IMG/VR virus record: IMGVR_UViG_3300030108_002424
Location: 1-24,165 of that record
DNA from: a virus
DNA length: 24,165 nucleotides
Strand: one strand, 5' to 3'
Positions 11,315-19,207 of this stretch are shown piece by piece; position 1 is the stretch's first letter; each line of letters opens with the position of its first letter. The position numbers and the translations under genes are program-made. Under the pieces are notes generated by a model. The model saw only the letters and a program-made list of their open reading frames with translations. It ran no database searches and was not told the origin of the DNA.

Positions 11315-11663
11315 AAAAAATGACAAGATAGCGATTGTTGTAAAACCAAAAACGCACAATGGTTTTGTTAATCAAAATGATTACTTTAATCGTTATGGCG
11401 AAATGAGAGAGGGATCAAAGTTTCTTGTTTCCAAAAACATTTTAGTTTATTGGGATACACAAGCAGAAAACTTTCGATCTTTCAATTTAAGTAATATTGT
11501 ATCTATAACAAATCTATCTCGAACACCTTTAGAGGTTAACAAGAAAGAGAAAGAAAAAATCGAGAGAGAAAAAAAGAAAGGTATTAATTGTCTTTCTTGT
11601 AATGCGACCTTGCAACACGACTATCGGAATAAGTTTGATAGCAACTATTGTGGAGATTGTTAA
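11304..11663 (+). CDS. Hypothetical protein with C-terminal zinc ribbon, 119 aa
   Basis: The N-terminal two-thirds is a beta-rich unknown domain (KIAIVVKPKTHNGF; FLVSKNILVYWDTQAENF). A lysine/glutamate-rich helical linker (79-92) leads to a C-terminal CLSC (C96, C99) and CGDC (C116, C119), a four-cysteine zinc ribbon that ends exactly at the C-terminus. Binding to nucleic acid or a transcription component is plausible. The stop is immediately followed by the next ATG. Confidence 0.65.
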   Translation: MLFKKNDKIAIVVKPKTHNGFVNQNDYFNRYGEMREGSKFLVSKNILVYWDTQAENFRSFNLSNIVSITNLSRTPLEVNKKEKEKIEREKKKGINCLSCNATLQHDYRNKFDSNYCGDC

Positions 11664-11807
11664 ATGATAGAAATATTATTAGATATACCTTTTGAACTTA
11701 AATTAATTTTTCTAGGTGGATTGTCAGCAATCTGCCTAGAGTGGATTAGAAGTTATAGAGAGAAAAAAAGAAAACGACAAGAAAGGTTGAACAATATAAA
11801 ATGGTAA
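11664..11807 (+). CDS. Small membrane protein, 47 aa
   Basis: This ORF starts directly after the previous stop and overlaps the next gene by 7 bp. A hydrophobic span (PFELKLIFLGGLSAICLEWI, about residues 9-28) is followed by a strongly basic tail (RSYREKKRKRQER), predicting one membrane helix with the tail in the cytoplasm. Function is unknown. Its precise fit between two genes argues that it is real. Confidence 0.6.
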   Translation: MIEILLDIPFELKLIFLGGLSAICLEWIRSYREKKRKRQERLNNIKW

Positions 11808-12052
11808 AGAATATATGTCAAAATCCTAGTTGTTGGTCAAAGAGAAATAAAGATCAATGGAACAAAAAAATAAATGCTTACCAATCAAGAAAGGCATATT
11901 TTTCCATTGATCGTTCTTATAAAACATATACCTATTTTTGCACAACAAGTTGTGCAACTCAATGGCTAGAGGATAATCTCGAAAACATAATCGAGAGAAA
12001 ACATTGTCCTGATAAAATCATTGAAAAAATAATAGAACCTCAACCACGATAG
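11801..12052 (+). CDS. Zinc-binding-like hypothetical protein, 83 aa
   Basis: The last gene of the accessory operon. Cysteines are arranged as CQNPSC (C6, C11) and CTTSC (C47, C51), a plausible treble-clef or MYND/FCS-like zinc site, with aromatic FSIDRSYKTYTYF between them. The C-terminal third is helical and charged. No specific family is recognised. Two hairpins, the second a textbook terminator, follow within 80 bp. Confidence 0.65.
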   Translation: MVKNICQNPSCWSKRNKDQWNKKINAYQSRKAYFSIDRSYKTYTYFCTTSCATQWLEDNLENIIERKHCPDKIIEKIIEPQPR

Positions 12053-12058
12053 TCTATG

Positions 12059-12085
12059 CGTAGGTTATAAATTTTATAACCTACG
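12059..12085 (+). terminator. Perfect 12-bp hairpin, no T run
   Basis: CGTAGGTTATAA (12059-12070), loop ATT and TTATAACCTACG (12074-12085) pair perfectly. The stem is AT-rich and lacks a T run, so it is more likely an RNA 3'-end protector or protein site placed just before the true terminator. Confidence 0.5.
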
Positions 12086-12093
12086 AACAAAAT

Positions 12094-12128
12094 TCAGGCG
12101 ACAAGTTGCTTGTCGCCTGATTTTTTTT
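12094..12128 (+). terminator. Strong rho-independent terminator
   Basis: TCAGGCGACAAG (12094-12105), loop TTG and CTTGTCGCCTGA (12109-12120) form a perfect 12-bp GC-rich stem followed by eight T residues (12121-12128). It separates the accessory operon from the packaging genes. Confidence 0.9.
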
Positions 12129-12339
12129 GCCTGAAATTTCGACCAATAAAGTATGCTGATAAGCATACTATTTATTTAGATATAAGAGTACGAAGTACAT
12201 TATAATAGAGGTACCAATACAATGTTAAAATAGTATTGATTAAAAACATTAAATACCTTAAAACAAAAAAAGGGATCCTAATGTTAGTATAAAGATAAGG
12301 ATTGATACAGTCATAGACCTTTAAATCGTGACTCAATAT
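12129..12339 (+). promoter_or_regulatory. Leader and control region of the terminase operon
   Basis: About 210 bp without a gene. An 8-bp perfect inverted repeat AGTATGCT-GATA-AGCATACT (12150-12169) resembles an operator. TATAAT (12201-12206) is a good -10 hexamer, but no -35 is clear. Just past the predicted transcript start, CAATAC (12215-12220) pairs with GTATTG (12233-12238). The long, AT-rich remaining leader contains no obvious Shine-Dalgarno near the terminase start. Confidence 0.4.
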
Positions 12340-13818
12340 ATGAGCAAGTCAAAAAAAAATATTATAAAAAATTTTGAGAACCCAGATAATGAAAGAGATT
12401 ATTATCTTTCAAAGATAAAGCTACACCAAAAAGAAAAGGAGTCCCGGGTCAAAGATGATTTTTTAGAATTTGTAAAACACATGTGGCCTGAATTTGTAGA
12501 AGGGTACCATCATAAAATTATTGCAGAAAAATTTAATAAATTAGCACGAGGCGAAATCAAGAGACTCATTGTCAATATGCCTCCAAGACATACCAAATCA
12601 GAATTTGCATCTAACTATTTACCTGCTTGGATGATTGGTAGGAATCCAAAATTAAAAATTATTCAAACAACTCACACGGCAGAACTTGCTGTAAGGTTTG
12701 GTCGTAAAGCTAAAAATGCAATTGATTCTTCTGAGTACCAAGAAGTTTTTAAAACTAAACTTCAAGAAGATTCTAAAGCAGCAGGGAGATGGGAAACTGA
12801 AGGTGGAGGTGAATACTTTGCGGCTGGTGTTGGTGGAGCGATTACAGGTCGTGGTGCAGATTTATTGATTATTGATGATCCACACAAAGAACAAGATGCA
12901 TTAAGCAAAGAAGGTTTTGACAAAGCTTATGAATGGTATACTTCAGGACCTAGACAACGTTTACAACCTGGTGGAGCAATTGTAGTTGTAATGACTCGTT
13001 GGTCTACAAAAGATTTAACAGGGCGCTTGATCCATGGTCAAAAAGAAGTGAAAGGTGATCAGTGGGACGTGGTTGAGTTTCCTGCCATACTACCATCAGG
13101 ATTACCTGTGTGGCCTGAATATTGGAAGATAGATGAATTAGAAAAAGTAGAAGCAACTCTGCCAATTGCAAAATGGAATGCACAATGGATGCAATCTCCA
13201 ACAGCAGAAGAGGGTGCAATCATAAAACGAGAATGGTGGAACGATTGGGCTCACGACAGACCTCCTGCTACAGAATATATTATTCAATCTTACGATACAG
13301 CTTTTCTTAAAAAAGAAACAGCCGACTATTCTGCGATAACAACTTGGGGCATGTTCCGTGATGATGAAAACCAAATGCATATAATATTATTAGATGCTGA
13401 AAAAGATAGGTACGAGTTCCCTGAGCTACGACGCGTGGCTCATGAATCATTTTTATTTTGGCGACCTCAGATGGTATTAATCGAGGCTAAGGCATCAGGG
13501 ATACCATTAACTCATGAGTTATCAAGAATGGGTATACCTGTTGTCAACTACACCCCATCAAAAGGAAATGATAAGCACGTTCGTGTGAATACTGTTGCAC
13601 CTTTTTTTGAAAGTGGTAGAGTATGGGCTCCGATGCATAAACAATATGCACAGGAAGTTGTCGAGGAATGTGCCGCATTTCCAAATGGAGATCATGATGA
13701 CTATGTGGATTCGATGACTCAAGCAATAATGAGATTCAGACAAGGTGGATTTTTACTTCACCCTGAAGATGAAAAAGAGGATATTAAACCTAGAGAACCT
13801 AGGGTCTATTATGGTTAA
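12340..13818 (+). CDS. terL: Terminase large subunit
   Basis: The ATPase/nuclease motor that packages DNA into proheads. With the ATG at 12340 the protein has 492 residues. It shows Walker A-like PPRHTKSE (81-88), Walker B LLIIDDP (175-181), coupling motif VVMTRWS (216-222), and the RNase H-like nuclease with SYDTAF (D319), VLIEAKASG (E382) and DHDDYVDS (453-457 region). Length and motif order are normal. A GTG at 12328 would add four residues; neither start has a clear ribosome site. The last few bases overlap a short basic ORF. Confidence 0.95.
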   Translation: MSKSKKNIIKNFENPDNERDYYLSKIKLHQKEKESRVKDDFLEFVKHMWPEFVEGYHHKIIAEKFNKLARGEIKRLIVNMPPRHTKSEFASNYLPAWMIGRNPKLKIIQTTHTAELAVRFGRKAKNAIDSSEYQEVFKTKLQEDSKAAGRWETEGGGEYFAAGVGGAITGRGADLLIIDDPHKEQDALSKEGFDKAYEWYTSGPRQRLQPGGAIVVVMTRWSTKDLTGRLIHGQKEVKGDQWDVVEFPAILPSGLPVWPEYWKIDELEKVEATLPIAKWNAQWMQSPTAEEGAIIKREWWNDWAHDRPPATEYIIQSYDTAFLKKETADYSAITTWGMFRDDENQMHIILLDAEKDRYEFPELRRVAHESFLFWRPQMVLIEAKASGIPLTHELSRMGIPVVNYTPSKGNDKHVRVNTVAPFFESGRVWAPMHKQYAQEVVEECAAFPNGDHDDYVDSMTQAIMRFRQGGFLLHPEDEKEDIKPREPRVYYG

Positions 13819-13969
13819 ACGATTAACGAGAACAATACCACCATTAAGAGGACCTAACCCACAGGGGTTGAATGTTCCGTTAAAACAAGTTAAAGTAGTA
13901 AGATTGGAGAAATTAAATGGCAGACGACAATATCGACAAAGCTCTTCCCAACGTAGAGCAAACAGTTAA
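13811..13969 (+). CDS. Small basic protein between terminase and portal, 52 aa
   Basis: The ATG at 13811 overlaps the terminase end and the ORF runs 53 bp into the portal gene in another frame. The product is basic, beginning MVKRLTRTIPPLRGPNPQGL and ending RRQYRQSSSQRRANS. I recall comparable short proteins (MVKRLTRTIPP..GPN.QGLNVPL) between the two genes in marine phages, which supports reality. No function is known. The tail beyond the portal start may be a translation by-product. Confidence 0.55.
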   Translation: MVKRLTRTIPPLRGPNPQGLNVPLKQVKVVRLEKLNGRRQYRQSSSQRRANS

Positions 13970-16421
13970 GCTACCCGCAGAAGAAGAAATCGTAGAAGCA
14001 CAAGAGACGATCGAAGAATCATTGCCCGGGGAACCTGAAGTCATTGAACAAGAAGATGGTTCGGTTGATATTAATTTTGAACCAGGAGCAGTAAACGAAG
14101 CAGGAACTCCAGATCATTACACAAACTTAGCAGAATTATTACCTGAAGATATTTTAGATAAAATAGGTTCTGAACTTTATTCAAACTACACAGAATACAA
14201 ACAATCAAGAAAGGATTGGGAAGATTCTTATAGTAAAGGTTTAGATCTTTTAGGATTTAAATATGTTAATCCTTCACAGCCTTTCGAAGGAGCTTCAGGT
14301 GCCACGCACCCTGTACTAGCCGAAGCAGTAACACAGTTTCAAGCAGGAGCGTATAAAGAATTATTACCCGCTGACGGACCTGTCAGAACTCAGATTTTAG
14401 GAGCTATCACTCCACAGAAACACGATCAAGCAGAACGTGTTAAAAATTTTATGAATTACCAATTAATGGATGTCATGCAGGAATATGAACCTGATTTTGA
14501 CCAAATGCTTTTCTATCTCCCTCTTGCCGGCTCTTCCTTTAAGAAAGTCTACTATGATGATCTTTTAGAAAGAGCCGTTTCCAAATTTGTACCTGCCGAT
14601 GATTTAATCGTGCCGTACACTGCAACGTCATTAGAGGAAGCAGAAGCTGTTATACACACAGTAAAAGTTTCAGAGAACGATTTAAGAAAACAACAGCAAG
14701 CAGGTTTCTACAGAGATATAGAAATTAATCCTGGTTATTTAGAAGACGATCCTGTTACAAAAAAAGAAAGAGAATTAGAAGGTGTTAAAAAAACAGGAAG
14801 AGATGAAAGTATATTTCAATTAATCGAGTGTCATGTTAATTTAGATTTAGAAGGTTTTGAAGATAGAGATGATTCGGGTGATACAACAGGAATTAAACTA
14901 CCATACCTTGTAACTATCGATACATCTTCAAGAAAAGTTTTAGCAATCAAACGAAACTACAAAGCTGATGATCCCCTGAAGAAAAAGATCCAATACTTTG
15001 TCCATTTTAAGTTTCTCCCAGGACTAGGTTTTTACGGCTTTGGTTTGATTCACATGATTGGCGGTTTGTCTAGAACAGCGACTCAAGCGCTACGTCAATT
15101 ATTGGATGCGGGTACCCTCTCTAATTTGCCCGCAGGATTTAAACAACGTGGAATTCGTATTTCTGATCAGGCTCAATCGATTCAGCCAGGCGAGTTCCGA
15201 GATGTAGATGCACCAGGTGGAAACATCAGAGATGCATTTATGACTTTACCTTTCAAAGAACCATCAGCAACATTATTACAACTAATGGGTATTGTAGTGA
15301 ACGCAGGTCAAAGATTTGCTGCTATATCCGACATGAGTGTAGGTGATGGTAATCAAGGTGCTGCGGTTGGTACAACAGTTGCATTACTTGAAAGAGGTTC
15401 ACGTGTAATGTCTGCAATCCACAAGAGATTATATGTTGGATTAAAACATGAATTTAAATTACTAGCAGATTGTTTCAAAACTTATTTACCTGATGAATAT
15501 CCTTACGATGTTGTGGGTGCACAAAGAAATATTAAACTACAAGACTTTGATAACAAAGTTGATATTATTCCTGTAGCTGATCCAAATATATTTTCACAAG
15601 CACAGAGAATATCTATTGCACAAACAGAATTACAATTAGCAAATTCAAACCCTGGTATGCACAATATGTACGAAGCTTATAAAAGTATGTATCAAGCAAT
15701 TGGTGTTAAAAATGTAAATTTAATTTTACCACCACCTCAGCCCCCTGTACCAACAGATCCTGCTACAGAAAATATTATGGCAATGTCAGGCAAACCTTTT
15801 CAAGCATTTCCAGGTCAAGACCATAGAGCTCACATAGATACACACCTTGCATTTATGGGAACAAATATGGCTAGAAATAATCCAATGGTTTTAGCTGCAT
15901 TAGAAAAAAATATTTTTGAACACATTGCTCTAATGGCACAAGAGCAAATTGAACTAGAGTTTAGAGAAGACATTCAAAGAATGAGTGCACTGCAACAGAA
16001 TCCAATGATGGCTCAGAATCCTGAAATGCAAACAATGATACAAAATTTAAATATTAAGATGGAGGCTCGAAAAGCTAAACTTGAAGCAGAAATGACTATT
16101 GAGTTTATGAAGGAAGAGCAAAGAACGATCGGTGAATTTGGTAATGATCCAATAGCTAAATTAAGAGCAAGAGAACTCGATCTAAAAGCTATGGATGATC
16201 AAAGAAAACGAATGGAAGGTCAAGAACGAATCGATCTTGATAGAATGAAATCTATGATGAACCAAAGACTTCAAGAAGAGAAGATGGAGCAAAACGAAGA
16301 ATTAGCTGAATTACGAGCAAATACTTCATTAACCAAAACTCAAATGAGTATTGACGGGAAAATAGAAAATGATAGATTCAAACAAAGAGATGTAAGAATC
16401 TTGAAAGGTCCTCGTAGATAA
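13917..16421 (+). CDS. Portal protein, P22-like
   Basis: The 834-residue protein follows the large terminase and matches the long P22-type portal family, the dodecameric ring through which DNA enters and leaves the capsid. An acidic, probably disordered N-terminus (1-65) precedes the conserved core with QPFEGASGATHPVLAEAVTQ (120s), GAYKELLPADGPVRTQILG and FLPGLGFYGFGLIHMIGGLS. The C-terminal 150 residues form a long charged helix (KMEARKAKLEAEMTIEFMKE), as expected for a barrel/tail-facing domain. GGAGA precedes the ATG by seven bases. Confidence 0.85.
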   Translation: MADDNIDKALPNVEQTVKLPAEEEIVEAQETIEESLPGEPEVIEQEDGSVDINFEPGAVNEAGTPDHYTNLAELLPEDILDKIGSELYSNYTEYKQSRKDWEDSYSKGLDLLGFKYVNPSQPFEGASGATHPVLAEAVTQFQAGAYKELLPADGPVRTQILGAITPQKHDQAERVKNFMNYQLMDVMQEYEPDFDQMLFYLPLAGSSFKKVYYDDLLERAVSKFVPADDLIVPYTATSLEEAEAVIHTVKVSENDLRKQQQAGFYRDIEINPGYLEDDPVTKKERELEGVKKTGRDESIFQLIECHVNLDLEGFEDRDDSGDTTGIKLPYLVTIDTSSRKVLAIKRNYKADDPLKKKIQYFVHFKFLPGLGFYGFGLIHMIGGLSRTATQALRQLLDAGTLSNLPAGFKQRGIRISDQAQSIQPGEFRDVDAPGGNIRDAFMTLPFKEPSATLLQLMGIVVNAGQRFAAISDMSVGDGNQGAAVGTTVALLERGSRVMSAIHKRLYVGLKHEFKLLADCFKTYLPDEYPYDVVGAQRNIKLQDFDNKVDIIPVADPNIFSQAQRISIAQTELQLANSNPGMHNMYEAYKSMYQAIGVKNVNLILPPPQPPVPTDPATENIMAMSGKPFQAFPGQDHRAHIDTHLAFMGTNMARNNPMVLAALEKNIFEHIALMAQEQIELEFREDIQRMSALQQNPMMAQNPEMQTMIQNLNIKMEARKAKLEAEMTIEFMKEEQRTIGEFGNDPIAKLRARELDLKAMDDQRKRMEGQERIDLDRMKSMMNQRLQEEKMEQNEELAELRANTSLTKTQMSIDGKIENDRFKQRDVRILKGPRR

Positions 16422-16439
16422 CCTATAATAGGAGACATT

Positions 16440-16631
16440 ATGAAAAAAAATAAAAATAGTCACGCAGGTATGACTCACGTAGACCATGATATGTTTATTA
16501 ACAAAGATGGTTTTGCAAAAGGTGGAGTTGAGATTGAAGCAACAAAACCTAATGAGTCTCAAACTGTGGATGTAAAGGGTACTAGAAGAATTAGACCCGA
16601 GAAGAAACCTGTAAAGGCAACTTGGTACTAA
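16440..16631 (+). CDS. Hypothetical protein, 63 aa
   Basis: AGGAG (16430-16434) precedes the ATG. The product is short, charged and likely disordered: MKKNKNSHAGMTHVDHDMFI at the start, ETKP/NESQTVDVKGTRRIRP in the middle. It lies in the portal-holin gap and ends two bases before the holin gene. A virion-internal role is possible from position alone; no domain is recognised. Confidence 0.6.
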   Translation: MKKNKNSHAGMTHVDHDMFINKDGFAKGGVEIEATKPNESQTVDVKGTRRIRPEKKPVKATWY

Positions 16632-16632
16632 T

Positions 16633-17016
16633 ATGTGGTTATCGGCAATTAGATTAGCCGTTTCTGCTGGTAGTAAAATTTATGCTAACAAGCAGAAGGC
16701 CAAGATGGCAATGTCAGAAGCACAGCTCCTGCATGCCGAGAAGCAAGCCCGAGGTGAGGAAGCTTACCAGGGCAAATTGTTAGAAGCTAGACAATCAGAC
16801 TGGAAGGACGAGGCCGTTTTGATAATTCTCTCAACGCCCGTCGCTGTTCTGGCCTGGGCGGTCGTCAGTGACGATCCGACTGCCATGGATAAGGTGAAAC
16901 TTTTCTTTGAGATGTTTTCACAATTACCAAGCTGGTTTACTAATTTATGGATACTTGTAGTTGCGAGTATTTATGGTATAAAGGGAACACAAATTTTTCG
17001 TAACGGAAAAAAATAG
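16633..17016 (+). CDS. Holin, GTA-type (3TM/2TM family)
   Basis: The 127-residue protein has a basic, amphipathic N-terminus (LAVSAGSKIYANKQKAKMAM), a charged middle with SDWKDEAVLIILSTPVAVLA (about 55-74, first span) and a second membrane span FTNLWILVVASIYGIKGTQI (102-121). This matches the holin type found near gene-transfer-agent and marine-phage head genes. It would form the membrane lesion that lets the endolysin at 409 reach the wall. The position within the head operon, far from the endolysin, is consistent with late expression. Confidence 0.7.
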   Translation: MWLSAIRLAVSAGSKIYANKQKAKMAMSEAQLLHAEKQARGEEAYQGKLLEARQSDWKDEAVLIILSTPVAVLAWAVVSDDPTAMDKVKLFFEMFSQLPSWFTNLWILVVASIYGIKGTQIFRNGKK

Positions 17017-17027
17017 GAGATTTAAAA

Positions 17028-17588
17028 ATGGCGAATCCAAGATATAACACACAAGTTACTCAACCTAGAGGTAACACTAAGAGAGTAGGAAAAATGGGTG
17101 GTGGCATGATGATGAAACGACCTATGATGAAAGCAGGCGGAAGAATTGCAGGCGCTGCTAGAAGAGCACAACAACACGGATACTATACACCTGACATGGG
17201 TATGAAGGGTGGAAAGATGTATGCTAAAGGTGGAAAAGTTTCTGGTAAGAAAAGAATTATTGCAGGTGGTAGAGGTAAAGCAAAAGACTACCCTGGAATT
17301 AAAAAAATTATTGAAATGAATAAAAAAGGTAAAAAAAGATTTAAAGATGGTGGTTCAGCTTTAAAACCTGTAGACAAAAGTAAAAACCCTGGTCTAGCAA
17401 AGTTACCAACTAAAGTTAGAAATAAAATGGGATTTATGAAAAAAGGTGGCAGAGTTCATAAGAATACTCGAAGAATGAACAGACTTGAAGAACTTGGTAG
17501 AGTTGATGCTGAAAGAGCAAGAACTCGAAGAGGTAAAAGAAATCTTAAAGCAGAGAAGAAAAGAATAGTTAGGGAGCTTAAAAAATAA
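17028..17588 (+). CDS. Gly/Lys/Arg-rich basic protein, 186 aa
   Basis: AGGAG (17015-17019) lies eight bases before the ATG. The protein is extremely basic with repeated K-x-GG-K elements (MKGGKMYAKGGKVSGKKR; FMKKGGRVHKN) and methionine-rich GGGMMMKRPMMKAGGR. The C-terminal 45 residues are a long Arg/Lys helix. Low complexity prevents family assignment. A nucleic-acid-binding protein packaged with DNA is plausible given charge and location. It overlaps the next gene by one base. Confidence 0.65.
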   Translation: MANPRYNTQVTQPRGNTKRVGKMGGGMMMKRPMMKAGGRIAGAARRAQQHGYYTPDMGMKGGKMYAKGGKVSGKKRIIAGGRGKAKDYPGIKKIIEMNKKGKKRFKDGGSALKPVDKSKNPGLAKLPTKVRNKMGFMKKGGRVHKNTRRMNRLEELGRVDAERARTRRGKRNLKAEKKRIVRELKK

Positions 17589-18157
17589 TGGCTGAAAAGA
17601 AAAAAGCAGGTAGAATCAGAAAAGGAATTGATAAGATTCGAAAAAAAATTGCACCAACTTTCGGTGAGCAATTTGCTAAAGCTAGAAAAGAAGGTAAAAA
17701 AACTTTTAGATCAACTAGAGATGATACTAAAAAAGGTAAACTTCGTTATTCTACAATGACTAAAAAAGAAGTTGCTAAAAAAATTGCAGCTGGAAAAAGA
17801 GATGATGCAAAAGTTCAACCTAACGCACCTAAAAAAACAGGCACTTATGAAAAAGCAACAGGCACTAAGTTAAGTGCTAGAGGAAAAGCTTTCAAAGCAG
17901 CTAGAAAAGCAGGTAAAAAAGAATTTACTTTTGAAGGTAAAAAATACAGCACTAGATTAAAAGGTGAAAAAGAAAAGAAACCTTTTATCGACATGAAGAA
18001 AAAAATGGTTAACATTTCTAAACCTGAACTATCAGGAAAAACTTCCAAAAAAATTAAAAGAGCTGTAAGAGGAAACACTACAGGTTTTGATATTCAAGCT
18101 GCTAGAAAAGGTGGTTTAATCAGAGGGATTCCTAAACTAGCTAAAAAAGGGTTCTAA
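17588..18157 (+). CDS. Lysine-rich basic protein with internal repeat, 189 aa
   Basis: A second basic protein. It contains two copies of a pattern like F..ARK.GKK.F followed by KYSTR/RYSTM: FGEQFAKARKEGKKTFRST (26-44) and AFKAARKAGKKEFTFEGKKY (101-120). I recall the second pattern (AFR.ARKAGKK.FTW.GKKY) in many phage structural proteins. It probably binds nucleic acid or capsid interior; this is inference. It is directly coupled to the preceding gene. Confidence 0.65.
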   Translation: MAEKKKAGRIRKGIDKIRKKIAPTFGEQFAKARKEGKKTFRSTRDDTKKGKLRYSTMTKKEVAKKIAAGKRDDAKVQPNAPKKTGTYEKATGTKLSARGKAFKAARKAGKKEFTFEGKKYSTRLKGEKEKKPFIDMKKKMVNISKPELSGKTSKKIKRAVRGNTTGFDIQAARKGGLIRGIPKLAKKGF

Positions 18158-18158
18158 T

Positions 18159-18470
18159 ATGACTAAGCTTTGTCCTAGAGGAAAAGCCGCAGCGAAAAGA
18201 AAATTTTCAGTGTACCCAAGCGCATATGCGAACGCCTACGCAAGTAAAATTTGTGCAGGTAAAATAAAAGATCCCTCAGGTAAAAAAAGAAAAGATTTTA
18301 AAGGACCTAAACCTGCAGGTAAAGCTATGGGTGGTAGAATTTATAAAGCAGGAGGCGGGGTAGCAGAAGCCGCTGAAAGATTAAGAAGACAAGGATTAAA
18401 AAGCGGAGGCATAGCTAGAGGTTGTGGTAGGGTTATGTCAAATAGACGAAAAGTTACCAAAGTATATTAA
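18159..18470 (+). CDS. Small basic cysteine-containing protein, 103 aa
   Basis: Begins MTKLCPRGKAAAKRKF and contains VYPSAYANAYASKICAGK (18-35), a motif I recall in short phage and giant-virus proteins of unknown role. The C-terminal part has GGRIYKAGGG and GLKSGGIARGCGRV, which is basic and glycine-rich. It starts one base after the previous stop. A virion DNA-binding or head-internal protein is a reasonable guess, unproven. Confidence 0.65.
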   Translation: MTKLCPRGKAAAKRKFSVYPSAYANAYASKICAGKIKDPSGKKRKDFKGPKPAGKAMGGRIYKAGGGVAEAAERLRRQGLKSGGIARGCGRVMSNRRKVTKVY

Positions 18471-18474
18471 TACA

Positions 18475-18753
18475 ATGGCTGGTTTAAAAGAGTGGTTCAA
18501 ACAAGATTGGGTCGACATAGGTGCCAAAAAGAAAGGCGGAGGTTTTAAAAAATGTGGAAGAAAATCTGCAAGTGGTTCAAAACGAAAGTATCCAAAGTGC
18601 GTCCCTGCTGCCAAAGCAGCAAGGATGACAGACTCTCAGAGGCGGAGTGCCGTTGCAAGGAAAAGAAGTAAACCACAAGGCGTTGGTGGTAAACCCACAA
18701 ACGTAAGAACATTTGCAAAAAGAAAATCAATGAGTATGGGAGGCTTGGTGTGA
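18475..18753 (+). CDS. Small basic protein with DWVDIG motif, 92 aa
   Basis: The ATG at 18475 follows the previous stop; an earlier in-frame ATG at 18424 would overlap that gene. The protein has LKEWFKQDWVDIGAKKKGGG, KKCGRKSAS and KRKYPKCVPAAKAARM, then a basic tail with KPQGVGGKPTNVRTF. I recall this pattern as a widespread uncharacterised family in phages and giant viruses. The paired cysteines (GFKKCGR, YPKCVP) might bind metal. The end overlaps the next gene's GTG start. Confidence 0.7.
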   Translation: MAGLKEWFKQDWVDIGAKKKGGGFKKCGRKSASGSKRKYPKCVPAAKAARMTDSQRRSAVARKRSKPQGVGGKPTNVRTFAKRKSMSMGGLV

Positions 18754-19058
18754 GAACAGATTTTGCAACTAGACCTAAATTAGCAAAAGGTGGTATGCCA
18801 CCAAGGAATAAGAAAAATTATCGTCCAACTAAGTCGGGCGCGGGTATGACAAGAGCAGGTGTCAAAGCCTATAGAAGATTAAATCCTGGCTCAAAACTAA
18901 AAACAGCCGTGACTGGAAAAGTGAAGAAAGGGTCAAAAGCTGCTAAACGTAGAAAATCATTCTGCGCAAGATCACTAGGACAAATGAAAAAATTCCCTAA
19001 AGCAGCAAAAGATCCAAATTCTCGTATCCGTCAGGCACGAAGAAGATGGAAATGCTAG
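18750..19058 (+). CDS. Small basic protein with KTAVTGKV motif, 102 aa, GTG start
   Basis: Starts with GTG at 18750, overlapping the previous stop by 4 bp. Contains GAGMTRAGVKAYRRLNPGSK followed by LKTAVTGKVKKGSKAAKRRK and SFCARSLGQM, ending RRRWKC. This conserved signature is one I recall from another uncharacterised phage and giant-virus family, found beside the one at 18475. Highly basic, so interaction with DNA or RNA is likely. No enzyme motif is visible. Confidence 0.7.
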   Translation: MRTDFATRPKLAKGGMPPRNKKNYRPTKSGAGMTRAGVKAYRRLNPGSKLKTAVTGKVKKGSKAAKRRKSFCARSLGQMKKFPKAAKDPNSRIRQARRRWKC

Positions 19059-19207
19059 ATAAAATAATATATCCAATTTTACGTTTTATAATGAAATACT
19101 CAGGCGCATTAAATTCATGGGCTTGGCGTAAACATGTAAAGATACTTGAAAAAAATCGTATCAACGAGGATGAAGAATATTTAAAAGAATTAAAGAAAAA
19201 ATTATGA
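19052..19207 (+). CDS. Small hypothetical protein, 51 aa
   Basis: An ORF fits exactly in the gap: its ATG overlaps the preceding stop by 7 bp and its TGA overlaps the next ATG. The peptide begins MLDKIIYPILRFIMKYSGAL, an amphipathic or weakly membrane-associated segment, and ends in a charged helix (EDEEYLKELKKKL). No family is recognised. Overlap at both ends argues for real translation. Confidence 0.55.
   Translation: MLDKIIYPILRFIMKYSGALNSWAWRKHVKILEKNRINEDEEYLKELKKKL

Noticed and set aside
13004-13743. Reverse-strand ORFs under the large terminase
   Set aside because: Short antisense frames with low-complexity leucine/histidine products; the terminase frame is unmistakable.
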